From Verrucomicrobiota bacterium (GTDB lineage: Bacteria > Verrucomicrobiota > Verrucomicrobiia > Chthoniobacterales > UBA10450): a stretch of DNA of 40,777 nucleotides. Within the stretch, counting starts at the first letter, position 1, and every line of letters starts with the position of its first letter. The stretch covers positions 1 to 40,777 of the forward strand of contig JAFASN010000045.1 in NCBI GenBank assembly GCA_019244415.1, written 5' to 3'. A program made the position numbers and the translations under genes. The notes below the pieces were generated by a model, which was given only the letters and a program-made list of their open reading frames with translations, did not search any database and was not told the DNA's origin. Shown one piece after another: positions 17,097 through 23,606 of this stretch.

Positions 17097-17728
17097 AAAC
17101 CAATCGTCCAACATCCACAACGCCAATCCGCCTTCTGGGCCTTTGCGTCGCAGCCGCTGGCTTGCTCATGCTCGGCTCCACTGCACGAGCGGACTACATC
17201 GTCACACTGCAGCAAGTCGGGCCAAACGTCGTTGCTACCGGCAGCGGAGCGATCGACCTGACACCCCTAACCTTTGTAGGATCTGAGACGGCCAAAGCGC
17301 TCTTAGTACCAATTGATGGTGTCATTAACACGGGACCAGCAACCGACCAGCCGATCGATGCATACTCAGGCCTTTTGGGACCGGCGGCGTTCGGCACCGG
17401 AAATGGTGGCGTTGCTAATATTGGGAGCGGTGACATTGTCGGCGTTCACAACTTCTTGTTTAAACTCTTCTTATTCGTCCCGCAGGGGTATGTCTCAGGT
17501 ACTCCGCTGTCGGACAGCTCCACGTATGATAATGCGACCTTCGCCAGTCTTGGCGTGACACCTGGCACTTACGAATGGACGTGGGGAACGGGGGCGAACC
17601 AGAACTTCACGCTCCAGATCGGAACCAGTCGCGTGCCTGACTCGGGCTCGACTCTAGTCTTGCTTGGCGCTTCGCTCCTCGGTCTTTTCCTTGTTCGCGA
17701 TTTCTTCAGCAACCGTCTCACCAGCTAA
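17093..17728 (+). CDS. VPDSG-CTERM surface protein, copy 2
   Basis: Tandem paralogue of the preceding gene, sharing the ATGA overlap. The signal peptide contains IRLLGLCVAAAGLLMLGSTARA. The mature N-terminus (DYIVTLQQVGPNVVATGSG) and the C-terminal block (SLGVTPGTYEWTWGTGANQN, then RVPDSGSTLVLLGASLLGL) match the neighbours closely. The middle, about residues 60-130, differs strongly (ETAKALLVPIDGVINTG; VHNFLFKLFLFVPQGYVSG). Membrane anchoring and exosortase processing are expected, as for all VPDSG-CTERM proteins. Its first 60 and last 110 bases are nearly identical to copy 3, which points to recent duplication or gene conversion at the ends. Confidence 0.88.
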   Translation: MKTNRPTSTTPIRLLGLCVAAAGLLMLGSTARADYIVTLQQVGPNVVATGSGAIDLTPLTFVGSETAKALLVPIDGVINTGPATDQPIDAYSGLLGPAAFGTGNGGVANIGSGDIVGVHNFLFKLFLFVPQGYVSGTPLSDSSTYDNATFASLGVTPGTYEWTWGTGANQNFTLQIGTSRVPDSGSTLVLLGASLLGLFLVRDFFSNRLTS

Positions 17729-17741
17729 GCCATCAAATCCC

Positions 17742-18371
17742 ATGAAAACCAATCGTCCAACATCCAAAACGCCAATCCGCCTTCTGAGCCTTTGCGTCGC
17801 AGCCGCTGGCTTGCTCATCTTCGGCTCGACAGCGCAGGCGAACTACATCGTCACACTTCAGCAGGTCGGGCCCAACGTCGCTGCTACCGGTAGCGGAGCG
17901 ATCGACCTGACAGGCCTTAGCCTTTCTCAAAGCAGCGCTACCAAAGCCGGTCTTGATCCGCATTCTGGCACTATCACGACTGGTCCAGCGACCTTCACTC
18001 CATTCGATTTATACCAAGGACCGATCACCGGGCCAGGCAGCTTCGGCTCGGGCTTGGGCATTCTGGCAAGCAGCGGTAGCGGCGACATTGCCGGACTCAC
18101 TCTTGCATCCCGAATAACCGTGCCACAGGGGTATGTTTCCGGCACTGTTTTGTCAGATAGCTCCATTTATAACAACGCCACTTTCGCCAGCCTTGGCCTT
18201 ACGCCCGGCACCTACGAATGGTCATGGGGCACTGGAGCAAACCAGAACTTCACGCTCCAGATCGGAACCAGTCGCGTGCCTGACTCGGGCTCGACTCTAG
18301 TCTTGCTTGGCGCTTCGCTCCTCGGTCTTTTCCTCCTTCGACATTTCCGTCGGCAACCGTTCCACTCTTGA
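17742..18371 (+). CDS. VPDSG-CTERM surface protein, copy 3
   Basis: Third tandem paralogue, starting 13 bases after the stop of copy 2. The ATG at 17742 is preceded by the same ATCAAATCCC leader found before copy 2. The signal peptide and first mature residues (NYIVTLQQVGPNVAATGSG) match copy 2, the middle differs (SLSQSSATKAGLDPHSGTI; FDLYQGPITGPGSFGSG), and the tail returns to RVPDSGSTLVLLGASLLGL with a final RHFRRQ basic patch. The three genes form one probable operon of exported proteins. Upstream in-frame codons to 17664 belong to copy 2's 3' region and are not part of this gene. Confidence 0.88.
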   Translation: MKTNRPTSKTPIRLLSLCVAAAGLLIFGSTAQANYIVTLQQVGPNVAATGSGAIDLTGLSLSQSSATKAGLDPHSGTITTGPATFTPFDLYQGPITGPGSFGSGLGILASSGSGDIAGLTLASRITVPQGYVSGTVLSDSSIYNNATFASLGLTPGTYEWSWGTGANQNFTLQIGTSRVPDSGSTLVLLGASLLGLFLLRHFRRQPFHS

Positions 18372-18434
18372 CCCACTAAGGTCCAAGAACACCGAACCTC
18401 GCGTACGCTGCTGCGGAAATTGCGGAAACCATCT

Positions 18435-18456
18435 TTGCGCGAATAGATTCGCGCAA
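18435..18456. terminator. Perfect 10-bp inverted repeat between convergent genes
   Basis: TTGCGCGAAT, two bases, then ATTCGCGCAA, located between the convergent ends of the cargo operon (18371) and the TerS-like gene (18465). There is no T-tract on either strand, so it could be a Rho-independent-like terminator of low efficiency or a protein-binding palindrome. Confidence 0.45.
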
Positions 18457-18464
18457 GTGGCAGA

Positions 18465-18881
18465 TTATCGCGAACTGTTTATGTCGAGCCGTTTGAGTCG
18501 TTCCCGCATTTCCGCAAGCCGTTCTGGTGTGATTACAGGTGCATTCGCACTTGCTTGCGCTGAAACTTCGATTTTCGCGCCGCTGCCACGGTAATCAGCC
18601 GGGAAGGTCAAGCGCAGCCATTCGGCACAAGCGCGCCAGTCCTTCTCCCCTGCTGCTTTGATCGCTGCTAACGCCTTTTGCCGGGCGTGCTCGCGCGAGT
18701 CGGCGAGCTTTTCCTCCAAGTCGTCATACCGTTCGCGCCAGTCATTCAACGTGCTCTGGCCGATGCCAGCAACAATGCACGCCCCCTTGATAGGCATACC
18801 GTCTCCAATGGCCGCACAAAGCCGCTCAACGGTCTCCTCGCAGTACTTTGTTGGCCGTCCTAGTTGCCGATCATCGCTCAT
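18465..18881 (-). CDS. Terminase-small-subunit-like HTH protein
   Basis: The 138-residue protein starts with GRPTKYCEETVERLCAAIG followed by a helix-turn-helix (GMPIKGACIVAGIGQSTLNDW), a helical linker rich in charged residues, DWRACAEWLRLTFPADYRG and a short tail. This order matches the many phage small-terminase-like proteins of the GRPTKY...HTH...DWRAAAWLLERRFPE type. Small terminases recognise the pac/cos site and direct DNA into capsids; phage satellites often carry their own to redirect packaging. It overlaps the ERCC4 gene by 4 bases (ATGA), so the two are coupled. No large terminase is present. A non-packaging DNA-binding role is the main alternative. Confidence 0.72.
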   Translation of the reverse strand: MSDDRQLGRPTKYCEETVERLCAAIGDGMPIKGACIVAGIGQSTLNDWRERYDDLEEKLADSREHARQKALAAIKAAGEKDWRACAEWLRLTFPADYRGSGAKIEVSAQASANAPVITPERLAEMRERLKRLDINSSR

Positions 18882-19348
18882 GCCGCTTTGAGTAACTTAG
18901 CAGCACGTTGAATCTCCCGCACCTGACCGCACAGGAACGCTTCGCCGATGCGCGCCGCTGTGCTGATATTCCCGGCAAAACAAAACGGAGCGTAGCGCCT
19001 TTGCCACGCGGCAAGCGTGCCGATGATAGCATTGTTGTGAATGCCCGAAGGTGCGTCCAGAAGCTCGCACAGCGTGCCTTCCACGATCACGAGGAACCGG
19101 CCAACGTAGCGGCTGCGTTTCAGTTCGCGCTCGAACCGCTCCCGCTCGCGTCCGATGCACGCCAGCAAGTCACGAATGGTTTTGCGCTCAATGACCGCGG
19201 CATCCGGCAATGCGGCTAATGCAATATCGCCGGTTTCAAGCGTGCCACGCGCCAGAGTCAACCCATCGGGAAGGTACGCCGCCCAGGGATGCGGCCACGG
19301 CTCGCGCGAATCGACGATCAAGATGGCGGAGCTAAGCTCGTTTCTCAT
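18878..19348 (-). CDS. ERCC4-type nuclease
   Basis: The 156-residue single-domain protein has the XPF/ERCC4 nuclease signature: IVDSREPWPH at the N-terminus, then GDIALAALPDAAVIERKTIRD, which is the GDX(n)ERKX(3)D metal-binding core. It continues with a helix of alternating charges (CIGRERERFERELKRSRY), FLVIVEGTLCELLD, and IHNNAIIGTLAAWQRRY. XPF-family nucleases cut branched or flap DNA near single/double-strand junctions. No HhH2 or helicase domain is attached, as in phage and plasmid versions. It starts right beside the iteron array and is coupled to the TerS-like gene, so a role in processing replicated element DNA is plausible but inferred. Confidence 0.88.
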   Translation of the reverse strand: MRNELSSAILIVDSREPWPHPWAAYLPDGLTLARGTLETGDIALAALPDAAVIERKTIRDLLACIGRERERFERELKRSRYVGRFLVIVEGTLCELLDAPSGIHNNAIIGTLAAWQRRYAPFCFAGNISTAARIGEAFLCGQVREIQRAAKLLKAA

Positions 19349-19364
19349 TTCACGGGTATAGGCG

Positions 19365-19498
19365 TGAAACGTGAAACGACACCGCTCCGGCTGAAACGAG
19401 CCTGAAGCGAAGATGAAACGAACCGCTCCGCTTCGCTCGTGAAACAGCGAAATGCTACCGCAACCGTAGTGAAACGAGCCGCCCGGGATGTGAAACGA
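19365..19498. repeat. Iteron array, candidate replication origin of the element
   Basis: Direct copies of TGAAACGA or close variants start at about 19365, 19372, 19392, 19403 (TGAAGCGA), 19414, 19440 (TGAAACAG), 19470 and 19491, all in one orientation. Most spacings are near multiples of 10-11 bp, so the copies lie on one face of the helix. The 168-bp gap (19349-19516) between the nuclease and ATPase genes contains nothing else and no convincing ORF. Confidence 0.75.
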
Positions 19499-19516
19499 AG
19501 CAGCGTCATTTTCATT

Positions 19517-20908
19517 TCATCGTTTATCGGCTTGTTCGACGACAGCGTACTCGCGCCCATTTTTTGTGAGCCAACCGGCATCGAACCCCTTTTTTGCCAG
19601 GCGGCTAATCGTTGCTTCCGAAACCTTCATTTCCGCCGCGAGTTGACCGCACTGTGTGACGCCTTCCTCGATCAACTTGCGGAAAACATCGAGTGACTGC
19701 GCCGCCTTACACGCGATTGAAACCATGCCTGATACGGCATCGGTAACCACATGCCATTCATAAGCGGGAATCTCATTCTGCGTGTTGCGGCTCGGCTTAG
19801 TGAACCGTGAAATGAAGCGCGCGCCGCGCTTGTCATCCGCCTGCTTCTTCGCGTCATCGAGTGTGATAACCCAAAAGGTATTATCTTCGCGTTTGCTCGT
19901 GCCACGCGCTTCGCCGTTGCGTCCGGCATGATGAACCACGATCACGGCGATCTTATGCCGCCGGAATTCGAGCAACCAGTTGTTTACTTGCTCCCAATCG
20001 AAGGAATCGTTTTCCTTCATCCCGCTCGCGAGCGTGGAGAGGTTATCGAGAATCACGACTTTGATTCCCGCATTCAGGCAGTAGGTCGTGATCGCCCTTT
20101 GCACTTCCGCGTGGGTGATGTTCAGAACCTTCTGCGTGCGATCAAAGAGAATCTCGTGGTTGAGAAACTCCACCGCGCCCGCGTTTCGTTGTAAACCTTT
20201 GTCCCGCGCACGCATCAAGTCCGCGGGCATTTCTCCATCAACGTAGAGCACCTTCACTCGCTCGTGCGCCTGCCATTCGCCCAGCTTTGCACCTTCGCTT
20301 AATGCCTTCGCAAGCAGAAGTGCAAACCACGTTTTGCCGACGCCGCGAAACGCAAACAAGAACCCCAGGTCGCCTTCTTTGAACCAATCGCCCAGTAGGG
20401 GCTTTCGAGGGCGCAAATCGAGCGAGCCTAATTCATGGGACGTGACTACGCTCTGGGTTAACGCGTGATTCCACGAAATCGCCGCGCCGGTAGCGGATTC
20501 GCCAAGCTCAGCAAGCCTGTTTGTCAGCTCGCCAAGCGCTAGCTGTTTCTTTTCGTACTTAGTTACGAGCCGCTGCGCGCGTCGGTCCCGCGAAGCTTCT
20601 CGTACCTGCTCAACAACGTAATCCAGGATGCTGTCGGTGAGAGTTGAGCCGGAAATTTCCGTGACTGCGGCAGCTCCGCCGACGCGTTCAAGTTGATGAT
20701 GATCGGTCAGCCAGTGAGTGACGCTCACCAGATTAACGTTTGTTCCGGTGCGACGCAGCTCCTCGCACGCGGAAAAGATTGTGCGGTGCGCTGGAATGGA
20801 GAAATGCTCCGCCGTGATGTCCGGCGGCAGCTCGCGACCGTTTATTAGCGCGGCGAGTAGCGTTGCCTCGTGGCCGGACAGCATGGGATGATCTGTCGCG
20901 GGGCTCAT
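19517..20908 (-). CDS. Replicative ATPase: DnaB N-terminal domain, RecA-like AAA domain and winged helix
   Basis: The 463-residue protein begins with a DnaB N-terminal-like helical domain (residues about 10-110: HEATLLAALINGRE, FSIPAHRTIFSACEELRRTG, LERVGGAAAVTEI). A RecA/AAA_25 ATPase follows: Walker A FAFRGVGKTW (about 185-194), YVDGEMP (about 222-228), Walker B IKVVILDNLS (about 282-291) and IVVHHAGRNG (about 323-332). The C-terminus has a winged-helix segment (VTQCGQLAAEMKVSEATISRLAKKG). Comparable proteins act as RepA-type helicases or origin-binding initiators of plasmids and satellites. The iteron array directly downstream suggests it replicates the element. Its start overlaps the preceding small gene by 4 bases (ATGA). 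Confidence 0.85.
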   Translation of the reverse strand: MSPATDHPMLSGHEATLLAALINGRELPPDITAEHFSIPAHRTIFSACEELRRTGTNVNLVSVTHWLTDHHQLERVGGAAAVTEISGSTLTDSILDYVVEQVREASRDRRAQRLVTKYEKKQLALGELTNRLAELGESATGAAISWNHALTQSVVTSHELGSLDLRPRKPLLGDWFKEGDLGFLFAFRGVGKTWFALLLAKALSEGAKLGEWQAHERVKVLYVDGEMPADLMRARDKGLQRNAGAVEFLNHEILFDRTQKVLNITHAEVQRAITTYCLNAGIKVVILDNLSTLASGMKENDSFDWEQVNNWLLEFRRHKIAVIVVHHAGRNGEARGTSKREDNTFWVITLDDAKKQADDKRGARFISRFTKPSRNTQNEIPAYEWHVVTDAVSGMVSIACKAAQSLDVFRKLIEEGVTQCGQLAAEMKVSEATISRLAKKGFDAGWLTKNGREYAVVEQADKR

Positions 20909-21147
20909 AGGTTTGCCGCCTTCGCGTGCAATCGCCCGCCCATCGCAGCGCGATGAACGTGGAATGCGGTTAAGTGTTTGCGGTCGCCCGTGCGCTGATA
21001 CTCAGACCAGAGCCGCGCTGCTTCCTTCTGCCATTGCGCGCGCGTGTGATTGACGCTGTAGCCGGTTGACGATAGGATGCCGCTTGGAGATTCTGAGCGG
21101 GTGGCGCGAGCTATAGCGCCCCCGCTTTTCTTCTTTGGAGATTCCAT
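20905..21147 (-). CDS. Small hypothetical protein upstream of the replication ATPase
   Basis: An 80-residue basic protein, start ATG 21147, stop overlapping the ATPase start (ATGA). The sequence has KKKSGGAIARATRS at the N-terminus and a helical RAQWQKEAARLWSEYQRTGDRKHLTAFHVHRAA-type middle (21040-20940). No family recognised. Tight coupling to the ATPase gene suggests a helper or DNA-binding accessory. Confidence 0.65.
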   Translation of the reverse strand: MESPKKKSGGAIARATRSESPSGILSSTGYSVNHTRAQWQKEAARLWSEYQRTGDRKHLTAFHVHRAAMGGRLHAKAANL

Positions 21148-21162
21148 CGTACATCTACTTAG

Positions 21163-21372
21163 TTAGTTAACGCGGTACTTGCTTAGTGCTTCAAGTACGT
21201 CCGACCAGCGGAACAGAATGCTTTTGCCGACCTTCATGTACGGCAGACGGCCTTTCTTCATCCAGTAGTCGATCGTGCGGGACGATTTCCGAAGTCTTGC
21301 CGCAAGTTCGCGCTTCGTGTCCAATCCATCGCTTGCGCGTTGGATGGCTGACTGGGAGTATGAGTTGCTCAT
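21163..21372 (-). CDS. AlpA/excisionase-like MerR-type HTH protein
   Basis: Starting at ATG 21372, the 69-residue protein has the compact HTH_17/AlpA layout: DTKRELAARLRKSSRTIDYW, then MKKGRLPYMKVGKSILFRW and a closing helix SDVLEALSKY. This wing-helix form (x-x-GRLPY-x-K-x-G-x-x-x-x-F) is shared by phage excisionases and by AlpA regulators, which in Gram-negative phage satellites activate excision and replication genes. The frame extends 17 codons upstream to 21423, but those residues are not part of the fold. It stands between the integrase pair and the replication genes, where such a switch gene is expected. Confidence 0.8.
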   Translation of the reverse strand: MSNSYSQSAIQRASDGLDTKRELAARLRKSSRTIDYWMKKGRLPYMKVGKSILFRWSDVLEALSKYRVN

Positions 21373-21433
21373 TTGTGCGGCAACTCTGCGGGCAATTGCG
21401 AGTCTCGCGGTGACAGCTACCAAACAAGATTCG

Positions 21434-22150
21434 TCACAATTTGCGACCAGCCGATGCAGTTAGTTTGAGTCTTGCTTTTCGCTGCCTAACGGTGCCTTCT
21501 TCGACTTCATGTCCGAGCTTCTCCAGCTCAGCAGTTAACTTTCGCGTGCTCATCTCCGGGTTCTTCACGTACAGCTTTGCTATGTCCTCATCGAGTTTGT
21601 CGTGAAGCTCCGCACTCGCCTTGCCGTCCAAGATGCGGCCGAGATCAATGAAGAAATGTTTGTCGTCATTGTTTGCTGCTTGAACTATCTGCCAGCGCCA
21701 CCCTTTGAGATTCTTCGCTGCGAGCTTCGCTACCACTTTCGATTCGCGATGTCGCTGTCCAGTTTTCTTGAAGTGTTCGGAATCCTTCTCCAGCTCAGGA
21801 ACGACCTTCGCGCGAAACAGAATGTCTTCTGTGGTGTGCCCATTGTGCAACGTCGCTTGAGCTTCATTGAAAGCTGTGTTGATGCGCCACGAAACTCCGA
21901 GCGTGCTCATCCACTTGTCTAGCAATCTCCTACTCACGCGAGCCTTGCCCGCTGCTTTCCCCACGTCGCCGAGATGCCTGATGTTGTTAAGCAATCTCGT
22001 GAAAAGAGCGCGTTCATTCTTCGACATGGATTGCATTTGCTTTTCCATCTGCCGCTCTGCGTCAGCGCGAATGTCCGCGTCGATTTGCTTAGCTAGAGCG
22101 AGGCTCCGTTGATCGACTTTCGGTCTGTCGCCAAACCAAGTTTGGTTCAC
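21434..22150 (-). CDS. Uncharacterised helical protein coupled to integrase
   Basis: A 238-residue, charged, largely helical protein starting at GTG 22150, overlapping the integrase stop (GTGA). It begins with coiled-coil-like sequence (DIRADAERQMEKQMQSMSKNE), then an HTH-like segment (GDVGKAAGKARVSRRLLDKWM), a middle VVAKLAAKNLKGWRWQIVQ, and a C-terminal segment MSTRKLTAELEKLGHEVEEGT that looks like a second DNA-binding helix pair. No family recognised. Translation coupling to the integrase suggests a partner in recombination, or a regulator; this is inference from position. Its function cannot be read from sequence. Confidence 0.75.
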   Translation of the reverse strand: MNQTWFGDRPKVDQRSLALAKQIDADIRADAERQMEKQMQSMSKNERALFTRLLNNIRHLGDVGKAAGKARVSRRLLDKWMSTLGVSWRINTAFNEAQATLHNGHTTEDILFRAKVVPELEKDSEHFKKTGQRHRESKVVAKLAAKNLKGWRWQIVQAANNDDKHFFIDLGRILDGKASAELHDKLDEDIAKLYVKNPEMSTRKLTAELEKLGHEVEEGTVRQRKARLKLTASAGRKL

Positions 22151-23382
22151 GCTCGCGCAGTGATCGGCACAACGTTTTCCGCGGCTTGCGGCGCGATGCT
22201 GAACCAGCTTTTCGCCTGCTCCGGCGTTGTTAGCTCCCGGTAGTGCTCATCAATCATCTTCGGCGAGGTGCCGCATTCCATCGCGACGAAGTTCTTGTCG
22301 CGCACTTCCGCCAGCCGGTAGCTGATGTAACTATGTCGCGGCGCGTTGTGCGCCCACTGGACTTTTGCCGCGTCTGCCGCTTCGCGTAACGCTTCGAAGA
22401 ACCAGGCTTTCGAGTGCGGCCAGATGCGTTCGCCATTCCGCGGCGCAACGGCCAGCCATTTCGCCAGGTTGTCCGAGATCGGCACAGTGCGCCGCGATGC
22501 TGTCTTAGCTTTGTGCGCCGCCACTTCAACAAAGCCGGGCAGCCGCTCGACGTCGCGCCATTCCAGCCGCAGGATTTCTTCCGCGCGCACTCCGGCAAAC
22601 GCGGCCAGCGCGATGCACGGTTGAAGCTGAGCCGGTGAATGCCTTACCAGCGCGGCCAGTTGTTTAGGCGTGAAGATTTCAACCGGCGCTTTTTTCTCCG
22701 TGCGCTTCTCCACTCGTTCCAAAAGGTCGATTTCCTTCGAGAGGCAATCGTGCCGTTTCGCGTAGGTAAAGAACGCTCGCAGAGCGCGCAGGAAATTGTT
22801 GTGACTGCGCGGCGACAATTTCAGCGCGTCCAGGAATCGGGCGACATCGCTTTTCGTAAGCGAATTCACGTCGCAGTGAAACGCGTCGGCGAATTTGCCG
22901 AGCCGGTAACGCAGATCGGCCAGGTAAAGCTCACTCACGCCTTTGCGCTTCTTCGCCGCGATCATCTCATCCACCGCAGCGGAAATTGGTTTGCGCTCGA
23001 TTCCCACGCCGTGATGCCGGGCATAGAAGCGCGCTGCATCCATCAGTGAAACGCCCTTGAGAACGTCGCGCGCTTGCTTGTACTCGATGGCGACAGCATC
23101 AAGCGGCACACCAAACGGCTTCACAGCGTCACACGCGCGGCCATAAACGAGCCGGTCGCGTCCGGTTAACTGCGCCGCGTCAACATCACCGCGGGAAAGC
23201 TGCGCGGCTTTCGCTTCAGCTTCGCTGATCGCAGCGTCTAACGTCTTAAAGTTTAACCGCTGGCGTTTACCGCCGAGCTGATAGACCACGCGGAAATACG
23301 TGCCTTGCGGCTTATCGTCGCGGTAGATTTTCACGGTTGAAGAACCGCGTTTGATCACCTTCGGGAATCGGTTGCGCTTCAT
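22147..23382 (-). CDS. int: Tyrosine recombinase (integrase)
   Basis: The 411-residue integrase has an N-terminal arm-binding/SAM-like region (to about residue 220; VNSLTKSDVARFLDALKLS and SPRSHNNFLRALRAFFTYAKRH) and a C-terminal catalytic domain. Catalytic residues are visible: Arg in AGVRAEEILRLEWRDV, Lys in HKAKTASRRTVPI, the H-N-A-P-R box in WAHNAPRHSYISYRLA, and the nucleophile Tyr in MIDEHYREL. The usual GH before the tyrosine helix reads GT (ECGTSPKM), a variation. The gene starts at ATG 23382, about 100 bases from the tRNA-Glu att site, and is transcribed away from it. It should catalyse integration and excision at the 21-bp repeat. Confidence 0.95.
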   Translation of the reverse strand: MKRNRFPKVIKRGSSTVKIYRDDKPQGTYFRVVYQLGGKRQRLNFKTLDAAISEAEAKAAQLSRGDVDAAQLTGRDRLVYGRACDAVKPFGVPLDAVAIEYKQARDVLKGVSLMDAARFYARHHGVGIERKPISAAVDEMIAAKKRKGVSELYLADLRYRLGKFADAFHCDVNSLTKSDVARFLDALKLSPRSHNNFLRALRAFFTYAKRHDCLSKEIDLLERVEKRTEKKAPVEIFTPKQLAALVRHSPAQLQPCIALAAFAGVRAEEILRLEWRDVERLPGFVEVAAHKAKTASRRTVPISDNLAKWLAVAPRNGERIWPHSKAWFFEALREAADAAKVQWAHNAPRHSYISYRLAEVRDKNFVAMECGTSPKMIDEHYRELTTPEQAKSWFSIAPQAAENVVPITARA

Positions 23383-23409
23383 GTTTTTTGTTCTTAAGTG
23401 CGCAAATTA

Positions 23410-23428
23410 TGTCCGAAAAGTGTCCGAA
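23410..23428. repeat. Proximal pair of TGTCCGAA arm-like repeats
   Basis: Two direct copies at 23410-23417 and 23421-23428, about 54 bp from the att core and just upstream of int. They match the pair at 13953-13970 inside the other end, in the same orientation. Confidence 0.65.
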
Positions 23429-23481
23429 AATGCAAGCGGAAAGTTGTGAATAGCGCTACATTCAGGAGTGAAAATGCGGTT

Positions 23482-23502
23482 GCGACCCTAACGGGATTCG
23501 AA
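23482..23502. repeat. Proximal attachment site, within tRNA-Glu 3' end
   Basis: The 21-bp repeat identical to 13811-13831. It covers part of the T-arm and the acceptor stem of the intact tRNA gene, so the tRNA stays functional after integration. Confidence 0.9.
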
Positions 23503-23555
23503 CCCGTGTTACCGCCGTGAAAGGGCGGTGTCCTAGGCCACTGGACGATAGGGTC
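23483..23555 (-). tRNA. tRNA-Glu (anticodon TTC)
   Basis: A 73-nt cloverleaf on the minus strand. The acceptor GACCCTA pairs with TAGGGTC, discriminator G follows, and CCA is not encoded. The D-arm is GTCC/GGAC, the anticodon stem CCGCC/GGCGG has loop CTTTCAC (anticodon TTC), and the T-arm is ACGGG-TTCGAAT-CCCGT. It is the integration target of the element. Confidence 0.97.
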
Positions 23556-23606
23556 GACGGGAGCGGGGAATATCGGGAGCGCGAATGGGCGTTGCAAGCT
23601 GCTTGT

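Larger units (their letters stand above)
16464..18371 (+). repeat. Tandem gene triplication, period about 630-650 bp
   Basis: Three head-to-tail copies begin at 16464, 17093 and 17742. The junction leader GCCATCAAATCCCATGAAAA is identical before copies 2 and 3. Similarity is concentrated at both gene ends, with divergent centres. Confidence 0.85.
13811..23502. mobile_element. Integrative element in tRNA-Glu, phage-satellite-like
   Basis: The element is bounded by a perfect 21-bp direct repeat of the tRNA-Glu 3' end. A tyrosine integrase sits next to the intact tRNA, and paired TGTCCGAA sites lie inside both ends. Minus-strand core genes are integrase, HTH protein, AlpA-like HTH, DnaB-N/RecA ATPase, iteron array, ERCC4 nuclease and TerS-like protein. 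Plus-strand cargo includes three tandem VPDSG-CTERM genes. No structural phage genes, portal, large terminase or conjugation genes are present. The core-genome motif AGTAC/GTACT falls from about 36-40 to about 10 per 10 kb exactly across this interval. The architecture resembles Gram-negative phage-inducible chromosomal islands; whether it is mobilised by a helper phage is inference. Confidence 0.88.

Noticed and set aside
19365-19498. CRISPR array as an explanation of the repeated TGAAACGA units
   Set aside because: Repeats are only 8 bases with short irregular spacers and no cas genes; iterons fit better.
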